A DNA stretch of 64,000 bases from Flavobacteriales bacterium (GTDB taxonomy: Bacteria; Bacteroidota; Bacteroidia; Flavobacteriales_F; PHOS-HE28). How positions within the stretch are numbered: the first letter of the stretch is position 1; each line of letters starts with the position of its first letter. The notes under the pieces were generated by a model. It made no database searches. It was not told the origin of the DNA and saw nothing but the letters and a program-made list of their open reading frames with translations. The stretch spans positions 4,092,001 through 4,156,000 of the forward strand of contig CP064979.1 of the NCBI GenBank assembly GCA_016699575.1. Direction: 5' to 3'. Position numbers and translations under genes: made by a program. This document shows, in pieces, positions 35,630 through 42,358 of this stretch.

Positions 35630-36019
35630 ATGGTTACCCGCTTCGACCCCGCCGTACACGCCTTGCTCGATGCCAACCAGCATCCCCTGCGCAAGGAGAT
35701 CGATCAGTTGCGCACCATCATCCTCGGCGCTGACAAGTCGATCGAAGAAGGCGTAAAGTGGAATGCGGCGAGCTTCAAGACCGCAGATTGGTTCGCCACG
35801 CTGAACGGGCCGAAGCAGTTGAAGGAGCCGATGTTGATCCTGCACGCTGGCGCCAAGGCGAAAGGCATCGTGCTGAAGGACCGCATCCCCGATCCCGAGG
35901 GCCTCATCAAGTGGCTCGGCAACGACCGTGGGCAAGTCATCTTCAAGGACGCAAGCGACATCAAAGCCAAACAGAAGGCGCTGCAAACCATCATCAGCGC
36001 CTGGATCCAACTCATTTGA
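35630..36019 (+). CDS. DUF1801-domain protein
   Basis: 129 residues. DUF1801 (YdhG/YjdF-like, related to iron chaperone Fra-type folds): LRKEIDQLRTIILGADKSIE, EGVKWNAASFKTADWFATLN, MLILHAGAKAKGIVLKD, and a closing helical part ending IISAWIQLI. Function unknown; small ligand binding is suspected. Starts 6 bp after the AHSA1 gene. Confidence 0.88.
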   Translation: MVTRFDPAVHALLDANQHPLRKEIDQLRTIILGADKSIEEGVKWNAASFKTADWFATLNGPKQLKEPMLILHAGAKAKGIVLKDRIPDPEGLIKWLGNDRGQVIFKDASDIKAKQKALQTIISAWIQLI

Positions 36020-36022
36020 CCA

Positions 36023-36490
36023 ATGATCACCACACCCGAAGTCATCACCACCCAAGAAGTCATCACCGCCGCGATCCCGCTCGTGATCCCCGGCCGCGAC
36101 ATGCCCAAGTACATGGACCCCGCGATCCAGGAGATCATCAAGGTGCTCTCTGCTCAAGGCCTGCAACCGGCCGGTCCGATGTTCAGTTACCATCACCGCC
36201 GCCCCAGCGACACCTTTGACTTCGAGATCGGCTTCCCGGTATCGAAGGCGATCAAGCCGGAAGGGCGCGTGGTCAACAGCAAGCTGCCGGCGGTACGCGT
36301 CGTGCGTAGTGTGTATCAAGGTCCTTACGAAGGTCTGGCGCAGGCGTGGCCCGCATTGCAGAAATGGGTGCGCGAGAATGGCCACGGCGAAACAGGCAAG
36401 TTCTGGGAGAGCTACCTGAACAACCCGGATGAGGTGACAGACCCGAAGGACTACCGCACGGAGCTGAATTGGATAATTGGTGCAGTGTAG
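36023..36490 (+). CDS. GyrI-like small-molecule-binding domain protein
   Basis: 155 residues. A stand-alone GyrI/AraC effector-binding domain: TAAIPLVIPGRDMPKYMDPA, PMFSYHHRRPSDTFDFEIGF, LPAVRVVRSVYQGPYEGLAQ, FWESYLNNPDEVTDPKDYRT. No DNA-binding domain is attached. Such proteins bind hydrophobic or cationic drugs, which agrees with arr and the START proteins beside it. Starts 3 bp after the DUF1801 gene. Confidence 0.88.
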   Translation: MITTPEVITTQEVITAAIPLVIPGRDMPKYMDPAIQEIIKVLSAQGLQPAGPMFSYHHRRPSDTFDFEIGFPVSKAIKPEGRVVNSKLPAVRVVRSVYQGPYEGLAQAWPALQKWVRENGHGETGKFWESYLNNPDEVTDPKDYRTELNWIIGAV

Positions 36491-36491
36491 C

Positions 36492-36510
36492 GTCGACCCA
36501 CCGGGTCGAC
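36492..36510. repeat. Inverted repeat GTCGACCC-ACC-GGGTCGAC
   Basis: Perfect 8-bp arms with a 3-nt loop, directly after the stop at 36490 and 16 nt before the next ATG. Confidence 0.65.
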
Positions 36511-36525
36511 CGAACCAACCTGTAC

Positions 36526-37338
36526 ATGAAGAAGGCCACAGGCAAAGCCATAGCCGCGACCCCGTCCCGGCTCAAGGCCGGGATGACAGCCCGGGGTGAT
36601 AACGACGTGAAGTCCGTGCTGGCGTGGCTGGAAAGCCTGGGCAGCAAGCGCGTGCACGAGGACATGAGCAAACGCTTCGGTATACACACCGACAAGGCCT
36701 GGGGCGTGATGATGCGCGACATGCAGCAGGTGGCGAAGGCGATCGGGAAGGATCACCACATGGCACAGCAGCTATGGAAGACCGGCTGGTACGAGGCGCG
36801 CATGGTGGCCACGATGATCGCCGACCCCATGCAGGTAACGCCGAAGGAGATGGATGCTTGGTGCAAGGACTTCGACAACTGGGCCATCTGCGACACGGCT
36901 TGTTTCAAGCTGTGGGACCAAGTGCCCCACGCCTGGGACAAGGTGGCCGTTTGGGCAAAGAGTGAGAAGGAGTTCATCAAACGTGCAGCCTTCGCACTGC
37001 TGGCCTGCCTCAGCCTGCACCGCAACGACGCCGACCCGAAAGCGCTGCGCAAGTTCCTTCCAATGGTGAAAAAGGCCGCCAGCGACGAACGAAACTTCGT
37101 GAAGAAGGGCGTGAGCTGGGCGTTGCGCGGCATGGCCAACACGAGCACCGGAATGCGCGAGGACGTGATCGCACTTGCAGAGGAACTGGCCACTAGCACG
37201 AACAGCACGGAGCGCTGGGTGGGCAAGGATGTGCTGCGCGATATCCAACGCCCGATGATCGCGAAGCGGGCCGAGAAGCGCGATACGAAACGCTCGATCG
37301 CCTCAGCGAAAGCAAAGTCCAAAGCCGTTCGCCAATGA
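36526..37338 (+). CDS. DNA alkylation repair (AlkD-like HEAT-repeat) protein with repeat-encoded N-terminal insert
   Basis: 270 residues from the ATG at 36526; in-frame upstream codons run through the palindrome at 36492-36510. HEAT-like helices typical of AlkD relatives: HMAQQLWKTGWYEARMVATM, NWAICDTACFKLWDQV, FIKRAAFALLACLSLHRND, ERNFVKKGVSWALRGMANTS. The family binds DNA and, in AlkD, removes alkylated bases. Residues about 12-24 (TPSRLKAGMTARG) are encoded by the second copy of the palindromic repeat (36566-36583). Confidence 0.88.
   Translation: MKKATGKAIAATPSRLKAGMTARGDNDVKSVLAWLESLGSKRVHEDMSKRFGIHTDKAWGVMMRDMQQVAKAIGKDHHMAQQLWKTGWYEARMVATMIADPMQVTPKEMDAWCKDFDNWAICDTACFKLWDQVPHAWDKVAVWAKSEKEFIKRAAFALLACLSLHRNDADPKALRKFLPMVKKAASDERNFVKKGVSWALRGMANTSTGMREDVIALAEELATSTNSTERWVGKDVLRDIQRPMIAKRAEKRDTKRSIASAKAKSKAVRQ
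36566..36583. repeat. Intragenic palindromic repeat CCCGGCTCAAGGCCGGGA, copy 2
   Basis: Same 18 nt as 34915-34932 but read in another frame (TCC CGG CTC AAG GCC GGG). Flanking ACCCCG and CGGGGT (36560-36565 and 36592-36597) extend the hairpin. Confidence 0.7.
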
Positions 37339-37727
37339 GCTGGTCGTTGCCCACCTTGATCCGCATCGATGCCATCGCTGGCCTCACGGCGGGACTTGTC
37401 CTGTACTTCGGGAGGGAGGTCTGGTGGCCGCTTTCGGGACTTTCAGCGGAATGGTTCGCGCGGCTCGGGATCATCGGGATCTGCTATGGCACATTCTCCG
37501 CCACCATCACTTTGCTCAAAGCGTACCGTCCCATTCCGGTGTGGACGCTCATCATCGCGAACCTGCTGTACGCGGTCTTCTGCTTGGGCTTGCTCCTCAG
37601 CAAGACCGATGGATTGAGCCTGCTTGGCCATGTGCATCTCCTCGCGGAAACACTGTTCGTTGGTGGATTGGCGTGGTTGGAGTCGCGCGCCATGAGATCA
37701 AAGAACCCTTTGACCATAGAACACTAG
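37335..37727 (+). CDS. Four-helix membrane protein, unknown function
   Basis: 130 residues with four hydrophobic helices (IAGLTAGLVLYFG, IIGICYGTFSATITLL, TLIIANLLYAVFCLGLLL, HLLAETLFVGGLAWL). The layout resembles small DoxX-like or integral membrane proteins often next to SRPBCC genes. It overlaps the AlkD-like stop by 4 bp. No family named with confidence. Confidence 0.7.
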   Translation: MSWSLPTLIRIDAIAGLTAGLVLYFGREVWWPLSGLSAEWFARLGIIGICYGTFSATITLLKAYRPIPVWTLIIANLLYAVFCLGLLLSKTDGLSLLGHVHLLAETLFVGGLAWLESRAMRSKNPLTIEH

Positions 37728-37730
37728 ACC

Positions 37731-38207
37731 ATGGAAACCCTTACCGATCATGAAGCTCGTACGCTTGTGATCACCCGCACGCTGAACGCACCACGTGAAC
37801 TGGTGTTTCAAGCATGGTGTGACCCCAAGCATCTGGTGCGTTGGTGGGGACCGAGCGACTTCACCCTGCCCCATTGCGAGCAAGACTTCCGCGTGGGCGG
37901 CAAGTACCGCTTCTGCATGCGCGCGCCGGACGGCAGCGATCATTGGGTACGCGGCGAGTACACGCACATCGACGCGCCCTCGCGACTGGTCTTCACCTGG
38001 CTACGCGAAGACAATGATGGAGACATCTGGTGTGATACCGTCGTTGCGATCACGCTGGAGCAACGCGGCGCCTCCACCGTGCTCACCTTGAACCAGACCA
38101 CGTTCGCCACGGTGGCGCATTGCGAAGAGCATGCTTTCGGTTGGAACGAATGCCTGGATCGCCTGACGTCCTTCGTCAACGAATTCGAGGAACAGCCAAC
38201 GCACTGA
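37731..38207 (+). CDS. AHSA1/SRPBCC-domain protein
   Basis: 158 residues. LVITRTLNAPRELVFQAWCD, HLVRWWGPSDFTLPHCEQDF, RVGGKYRFCMRAPDGSDHWV and a final HAFGWNECLDRLTSFV helix are canonical AHSA1. It is the member closest in layout to the family consensus. Three bases follow the membrane protein gene. Confidence 0.92.
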   Translation: METLTDHEARTLVITRTLNAPRELVFQAWCDPKHLVRWWGPSDFTLPHCEQDFRVGGKYRFCMRAPDGSDHWVRGEYTHIDAPSRLVFTWLREDNDGDIWCDTVVAITLEQRGASTVLTLNQTTFATVAHCEEHAFGWNECLDRLTSFVNEFEEQPTH

Positions 38208-38210
38208 ACC

Positions 38211-38663
38211 ATGGCAAGCACCAAACTGAAGTACATGCACAACGTCGGCATCGTTGTGGAGTCGCTCGACAATACGGTCGACTTCTTCACCGTGCTCGGC
38301 CTGAAGCTGGAAGGACGCGGCCTGGTGGAGGGCGAATGGGCCGGACGCGTGACCGGTCTCGGCGATCAGAAGGTGGAGATCGCCATGATGGTGACGCCCG
38401 ATGGCCACAGCCGATTGGAGCTTTGCCAGTACCACAGACCCGCGATCATCGGCGACCATCGCACCGCACCCGTGAACGCCTTCGGTTATCTGCGCGTGAT
38501 GTTCAATGTGGAGAACCTCGATGAGATGGTAGCGCGGCTGATCAAGCACGGCGCGCAGCTCGTCGGCGAGATCATGCAGTACGAGAACACCTACCGGCTC
38601 TGCTATATCCGCGGGGTGGAAGGGCTGTTGATCGGATTGGCGGAGAACATCGGAATAGACTGA
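38211..38663 (+). CDS. VOC (glyoxalase-like) family protein
   Basis: 150 residues forming two beta-alpha-beta-beta-beta modules: YMHNVGIVVESLDNTVDFFT, VEIAMMVTPDGHSRLELCQY, GYLRVMFNVENLDEMVARLI and CYIRGVEGLLIGLAENIG. VOC proteins are metal-dependent lyases, dioxygenases or binding proteins; the reaction here cannot be told. Three bases after the AHSA1 gene. Confidence 0.88.
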   Translation: MASTKLKYMHNVGIVVESLDNTVDFFTVLGLKLEGRGLVEGEWAGRVTGLGDQKVEIAMMVTPDGHSRLELCQYHRPAIIGDHRTAPVNAFGYLRVMFNVENLDEMVARLIKHGAQLVGEIMQYENTYRLCYIRGVEGLLIGLAENIGID

Positions 38664-38706
38664 CAACCACCAACCATCATCCATCAACGAACAACCAAGC
38701 ACCCCC

Positions 38707-39117
38707 ATGCCCACACAGATCTTCGTCAACATGCACGTGAAGGACCTTGCCAAGAGCAAGACCTTCTTCGAGAAGCTCGGCTACACCTTCAACCCGCAGT
38801 TCACCGATGAGAACGCGGCGTGTCTGGTGATCAGCGATACCATCTATTGCATGCTGCTCACCACCGGCCACATGGAGCGCTTCGTCCCGAAGGGCAAGAC
38901 CATCGCCGATGCGCACAAGACCACAGAGACCTTGCTCGCTCTTTCCTGCGATAGCAAGGACGCGGTGAACATGATGTTCGACAAAGCGATCGCCGCAGGC
39001 GCAACGGAAGCCCGCCCAACCGAGGACCACGGCTTCATGTACGGCCGCAGCTTCAACGACCTCGATGGTCACATCTGGGAGGTGTTCTGGTTCGATCCGA
39101 ACGCGTTGCAAGCGTGA
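38707..39117 (+). CDS. VOC (glyoxalase-like) family protein
   Basis: 136 residues. IFVNMHVKDLAKSKTFFEKL, YTFNPQFTDENAACLVISDT, EDHGFMYGRSFNDLDGHIWE and VFWFDP are typical of the bacterial lactoylglutathione lyase-like VOC subgroup that often accompanies AHSA1 genes. The metal-ligand His and Glu in DLDGHIWEV are kept. Its substrate is unknown. Confidence 0.9.
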   Translation: MPTQIFVNMHVKDLAKSKTFFEKLGYTFNPQFTDENAACLVISDTIYCMLLTTGHMERFVPKGKTIADAHKTTETLLALSCDSKDAVNMMFDKAIAAGATEARPTEDHGFMYGRSFNDLDGHIWEVFWFDPNALQA

Positions 39118-39127
39118 TCCTGGAACA

Positions 39128-39865
39128 ATGAAGAAGCAGCGCACCTGCCCCAACGGTCACATCTTCGTGAAGACCAGTGACTGTCCGACCTGTCCGCATT
39201 GCGAGGCTGAACGTGCCCCAACGGACGGCTGGATGGCGGCTCTTGTCGCGCCGGCCCGAAGAGCATTGGAGGGTGCGGGCATCAAAACGCTCGACGAATT
39301 GGCCAAGCGCAGTGAGCCGGAGTTGCTCGCCTTGCACGGCTTCGGTCCATCCACGCTGCCGATCCTTCGGAAGGCCTTGAAGGGCGCCGGACTGCAGTTC
39401 ACAACGAACGCGAGATCCATGCGCGACCTACCGAAGACGTCTTCGTCCCGCACCAGCGGGAAACCCACCAACACGGACGAGTACCTGAAGCAACTGCCGG
39501 CGGATCAGCGCAAGACCTTGGAAGCACTGCGCAAGCAGATCCTGGCGGCCGCACCCGCGTGCACGGAGCACTTCGGTTACGGTTTGCCGGGGTTCAAGTA
39601 CAACGATCATCCGATGCTCTACCTCGGTGCGGCGAAAAACCACGTTGCGCTCTATGGCTCGGTGCCCGTCGGCTTCAAGGACAGGCTGAAGGACTTCCAC
39701 GTGAGCAAGGGCACGATCCAATTCACACCAGAGAAGCCCTTGCCCGCTGCGTTGGTGAAGGACATCGTGAAGATGAAGATGGCGGAGATCGAGGTGCGTT
39801 GGCCGGTAAAGCCGAAGAAGACCGCTGCGAAGAAGGCGGCCAAGAATGCCTTGAAGAAAAAATGA
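39128..39865 (+). CDS. Zinc-ribbon, helix-hairpin-helix and DUF1801 fusion protein
   Basis: 245 residues from the ATG at 39128. A short Cys/His cluster (Cys7, His11, Cys19, Cys22, Cys25 in CPNGH and CPTCPHC) precedes a helix-hairpin-helix segment resembling the RNA polymerase alpha C-terminal domain (RALEGAGIKTLDELAKRSEP, LLALHGFGPSTLPILRKALK). A linker leads to a DUF1801/iron chaperone-like domain from about residue 115 (DEYLKQLPADQRKTLEALRK, HFGYGLPGFKYNDHPMLYLG, KGTIQFTPEKPLPAALVKDI). The tail is Lys- and Ala-rich. DNA binding is suggested by the HhH and basic tail but not shown. Confidence 0.82.
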   Translation: MKKQRTCPNGHIFVKTSDCPTCPHCEAERAPTDGWMAALVAPARRALEGAGIKTLDELAKRSEPELLALHGFGPSTLPILRKALKGAGLQFTTNARSMRDLPKTSSSRTSGKPTNTDEYLKQLPADQRKTLEALRKQILAAAPACTEHFGYGLPGFKYNDHPMLYLGAAKNHVALYGSVPVGFKDRLKDFHVSKGTIQFTPEKPLPAALVKDIVKMKMAEIEVRWPVKPKKTAAKKAAKNALKKK

Positions 39866-40296
39866 AGGACCGGATAGTATATACCTCACGTCTGATCCAC
39901 GCGCCGCGCGAACGCGTCTTCGCGGCTTGGACAGATCCCGAACAACTCGCACGCTGGTGGGGACCGCAGGGTTTCACGAACACCTTCCACCGCTTCGAAT
40001 TGAAGTCGGAGGGCATCTGGGAGTTCACCATGCACGGGCCGAAAGCGATGGACTTCAACAATACCTGCGTCTTCAAACGGATCGAACCACCGGCCTACCT
40101 GGAATTCGACCACCTGAAGGAGATGCACTTCTACAAGGCCATGGTGACATTCGTCGAAGTGCCCGAAGGAACACGCATCGATTGGACGATGCATTTCGAT
40201 ACAGCGGAGGAACTGGCGCCGATCAAGACCTTCATTGAGAAGGCGAACGAAGAGAACATGGACAAACTACAAGAACTCTGTACGGGCGCGTCATGA
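39862..40296 (+). CDS. AHSA1/SRPBCC-domain protein
   Basis: 144 residues from the ATG at 39862, which overlaps the previous stop (ATGA). VYTSRLIHAPRERVFAAWTD, QLARWWGPQGFTNTFHRFEL, EFTMHGPKAMDFNNTCVFKR, FIEKANEENMDKLQELCTG: a standard AHSA1 protein. Its last codons and stop lie within the palindrome at 40284-40303. Confidence 0.92.
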   Translation: MKDRIVYTSRLIHAPRERVFAAWTDPEQLARWWGPQGFTNTFHRFELKSEGIWEFTMHGPKAMDFNNTCVFKRIEPPAYLEFDHLKEMHFYKAMVTFVEVPEGTRIDWTMHFDTAEELAPIKTFIEKANEENMDKLQELCTGAS

Positions 40297-40303
40297 CGCG
40301 CCC
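40284..40303. repeat. Palindrome GGGCGCGTCATGACGCGCCC
   Basis: Perfect 20-nt palindrome spanning the stop codon at 40294-40296. A second copy of the element at 32486-32505 with paired substitutions. Confidence 0.8.
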
Positions 40304-40318
40304 CAACAACGCAACCCC

Positions 40319-40696
40319 ATGAAGAAACTCAACATCACTTACTGGATCATCACCGCACTCTTCAGCGGCTTCATGATCTTCTCCTCCTACGGCGGCATCA
40401 CCCTGATGCCCGAAGCCGTGGCCATGCTTCACGACCACCTGGGCTACCCGTTATACTTCATCCAACTCGTCTCCTGGGCCAAGGTGCTGGGCGCCATCGC
40501 CATCCTGCTGCCCATGGTACCTGCACGCGTGAAGGAATGGGCCTACTTCGGCTTCTTCGTTGATCTGGTGGCGGCCATCGTGTCCTTTGCCGCGGTGGGC
40601 GATCCCATCGCGAGCTGGTTGCCCGTGTTCGTATTCATAGCGGTGCTCGTCTGGGCCTACTGGCTCCACCACAAGCGTCTTCAACCAAGAAACTGA
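40319..40696 (+). CDS. DoxX-like membrane protein
   Basis: 125 residues from the ATG at 40319. Four helices: WIITALFSGFMIFSSYGG, FIQLVSWAKVLGAIAILLPM, YFGFFVDLVAAIVSFAAV and LPVFVFIAVLVWAYWLH. The EWAYFGF pattern and size match the DoxX-like family common in Bacteroidota beside AHSA1 genes. Function unknown. Confidence 0.85.
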   Translation: MKKLNITYWIITALFSGFMIFSSYGGITLMPEAVAMLHDHLGYPLYFIQLVSWAKVLGAIAILLPMVPARVKEWAYFGFFVDLVAAIVSFAAVGDPIASWLPVFVFIAVLVWAYWLHHKRLQPRN

Positions 40697-40707
40697 ACCC
40701 TGAAATC

Positions 40708-41238
40708 ATGCTGCTCTACATCCTCATCGGTCTCGCCGTCATCATCGTCGGCATCCTAATCGCCGCTTCGCTGAAGCCGAACACCGTTCACTACGAACGC
40801 AGCGCGGTGATCAATGCTTCACCGGAGAAGATCCTTCCGCACATCGCTGACTTCCACAACTGGAAGCCTTGGAGCCCGTGGGAAAAACTGGACCCGACCA
40901 TGAAGCGCGATCATCTCGGTGCGGCGCACGGCGTAGGCGCCAAATACGCCTGGAGCGGGAATAACAAGGCGGGTGAAGGCACCATGGAGATCCTCGCAGC
41001 ATCGAACAGTGGTGTGAAGATCGACCTGCGCTTCATTCGCCCCTTCAAGAACGACTGCATCACGCACTTCTATTTCACGCCGCAAGGCCATGCCACCACC
41101 GTGCGGTGGACCATGGATGGCCCCAACCTCTTCATGGGAAAGCTCATGAGCCTGTTCATCCCGATGGACAAAATGATCGGCAAGGACTTCGAGAGCGGTC
41201 TCGCTGGGCTGAAGGCACAAGCAGAGAAACACAATTGA
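40708..41238 (+). CDS. SRPBCC (polyketide cyclase-like) protein with N-terminal membrane helix
   Basis: 176 residues. Membrane helix IGLAVIIVGILIAASL, then the SRPBCC domain: INASPEKILPHIADFHNWKP, GVGAKYAWSGNNKAGEGTME, HFYFTPQGHATTVRWTMDGP and MDKMIGKDFESGLAGLKA. It is a paralogue of the product of 33058-33600 (same helix plus HNW and MDKMIG motifs). It ends the tightly packed part of the cluster. Confidence 0.88.
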   Translation: MLLYILIGLAVIIVGILIAASLKPNTVHYERSAVINASPEKILPHIADFHNWKPWSPWEKLDPTMKRDHLGAAHGVGAKYAWSGNNKAGEGTMEILAASNSGVKIDLRFIRPFKNDCITHFYFTPQGHATTVRWTMDGPNLFMGKLMSLFIPMDKMIGKDFESGLAGLKAQAEKHN

Positions 41239-41282
41239 GTCGGCAGATCACTGGTTGCGCACTCCCATAGAGGCCGGATGCG

Positions 41283-41362
41283 CACACGGAGGCACGGAGA
41301 CACGGAGTGCGCCAGCTGCGCTGGCGGTCGGGTATTTCTCCGAGCCTCCGTGTCTCCGTGTG
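41283..41362. repeat. Long imperfect inverted repeat, 25-nt arms
   Basis: Arms 41283-41307 and 41338-41362 pair at 22 of 25 positions; the 30-nt loop contains CGCCAGC-TGC-GCTGGCG. It fills much of the 203-nt gap before the DUF1428 gene and could terminate the upstream operon. Confidence 0.75.
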
Positions 41363-41441
41363 ACGCTCTGTGCGACCAAACCTTTGGGACCCCTTATCTA
41401 TAACATGACAAACGCCTTCGCCGGGCTACGGCGCTCAATGC

Positions 41442-41816
41442 ATGGCACACTACATCGATGGTTTCATGATCGCTGTTCCGAAGAAGGCACTGGCACGTTA
41501 CAAGAAGCTAGCGACCGCCGCGAGCAAGGTCTGGATGGACCACGGCGCCCTGCAATACTGGGAATGCGCCGGTGAAGACCTGGAGCACGAGGGCATCCTC
41601 TACCCCTTCCCCAAGGCGGCGAAATGCAAGCCGGGTGATACGGTCGTGTTCTCCTGGATCGTGTACCGCAACCGCAAGCACCGCGACCAGGTCAACAAGA
41701 AGGTGATGGCCGACCCGCGCATGGACAAGATGTACCGCGAGCAGATGAAGACGCCAATCTTCGACCATAAGCGCATGGCGTATGGGGGCTTCGTTGGGCT
41801 GGTGGAGAAGGGATAA
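41442..41816 (+). CDS. DUF1428-family protein
   Basis: 124 residues. YIDGFMIAVPKKALARYKKL, VWMDHGALQYWECAGEDLEH, TVVFSWIVYRNRKHRDQVNK and MAYGGFVGLVE are the DUF1428 (YbaA-like) signature. Ferredoxin-like fold; function unknown. The hairpin at 41283-41362 separates it from the genes before. Confidence 0.92.
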   Translation: MAHYIDGFMIAVPKKALARYKKLATAASKVWMDHGALQYWECAGEDLEHEGILYPFPKAAKCKPGDTVVFSWIVYRNRKHRDQVNKKVMADPRMDKMYREQMKTPIFDHKRMAYGGFVGLVEKG

Positions 41817-41842
41817 GTAGCGGGGGGGGTACCTTAGCCGGT

Positions 41843-42331
41843 ATGGATACGCTGATAGCCCAACACGCCCGCAACAACGTCTCAACCCCGGCCGCCGACG
41901 AGATCCGCATCACGCGGGTGTTCAATGCGCCACGCGAACTGGTCTGGAAGGCCTGGACCACGCCCGCGATGCTGGTGAAGTGGTTCGGCTGTGCGGCCTT
42001 CAGCACGGAGAGCGCAGAGGCCGATGTGCGCGAGGGAGGCAGCTACCGCGTGGTATTGCGCAACCCGCACGGTGAGGATATCCCGATCTACGGGCGCTAC
42101 ACCGCTGTTCACCCCGTGGGCCACTTGGCCTTCACACACCAGTGGGAGAAGCCGCCCGTGCCGGTGAATCCGGCACACCACCACACGTTGGTCACTGTTG
42201 ATCTGCACGAAGAGGGGCAGCGCACACGCATGGAATTCCGGCAGACCGGTCTTGCCACCGTAGCCTCACGCGATAGTCACGTGGGCGGTTGGTGCGATAG
42301 CATGGATGCCTTGGCGACCAGCTTGGATTGA
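41843..42331 (+). CDS. AHSA1/SRPBCC-domain protein
   Basis: 162 residues. IRITRVFNAPRELVWKAWTT, AMLVKWFGCAAFSTESAEAD, VREGGSYRVVLRNPHGEDIP and DSHVGGWCDSMDALATSL define AHSA1. TACCTTAG at 41830-41837 lies 5 nt before the ATG, so it may have its own promoter rather than belong to the ArsR operon. Confidence 0.9.
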   Translation: MDTLIAQHARNNVSTPAADEIRITRVFNAPRELVWKAWTTPAMLVKWFGCAAFSTESAEADVREGGSYRVVLRNPHGEDIPIYGRYTAVHPVGHLAFTHQWEKPPVPVNPAHHHTLVTVDLHEEGQRTRMEFRQTGLATVASRDSHVGGWCDSMDALATSLD

Positions 42332-42341
42332 GCCCTGCGCC

Positions 42342-42348
42342 TACTTTG
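42342..42348 (+). promoter_or_regulatory. TACTTTG promoter element of the DUF3667 gene
   Basis: Ten nt before the ATG at 42359; TTG at 42323-42325 is a weak upstream partner. Confidence 0.4.
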
Positions 42349-42358
42349 GCGGCCCTGC

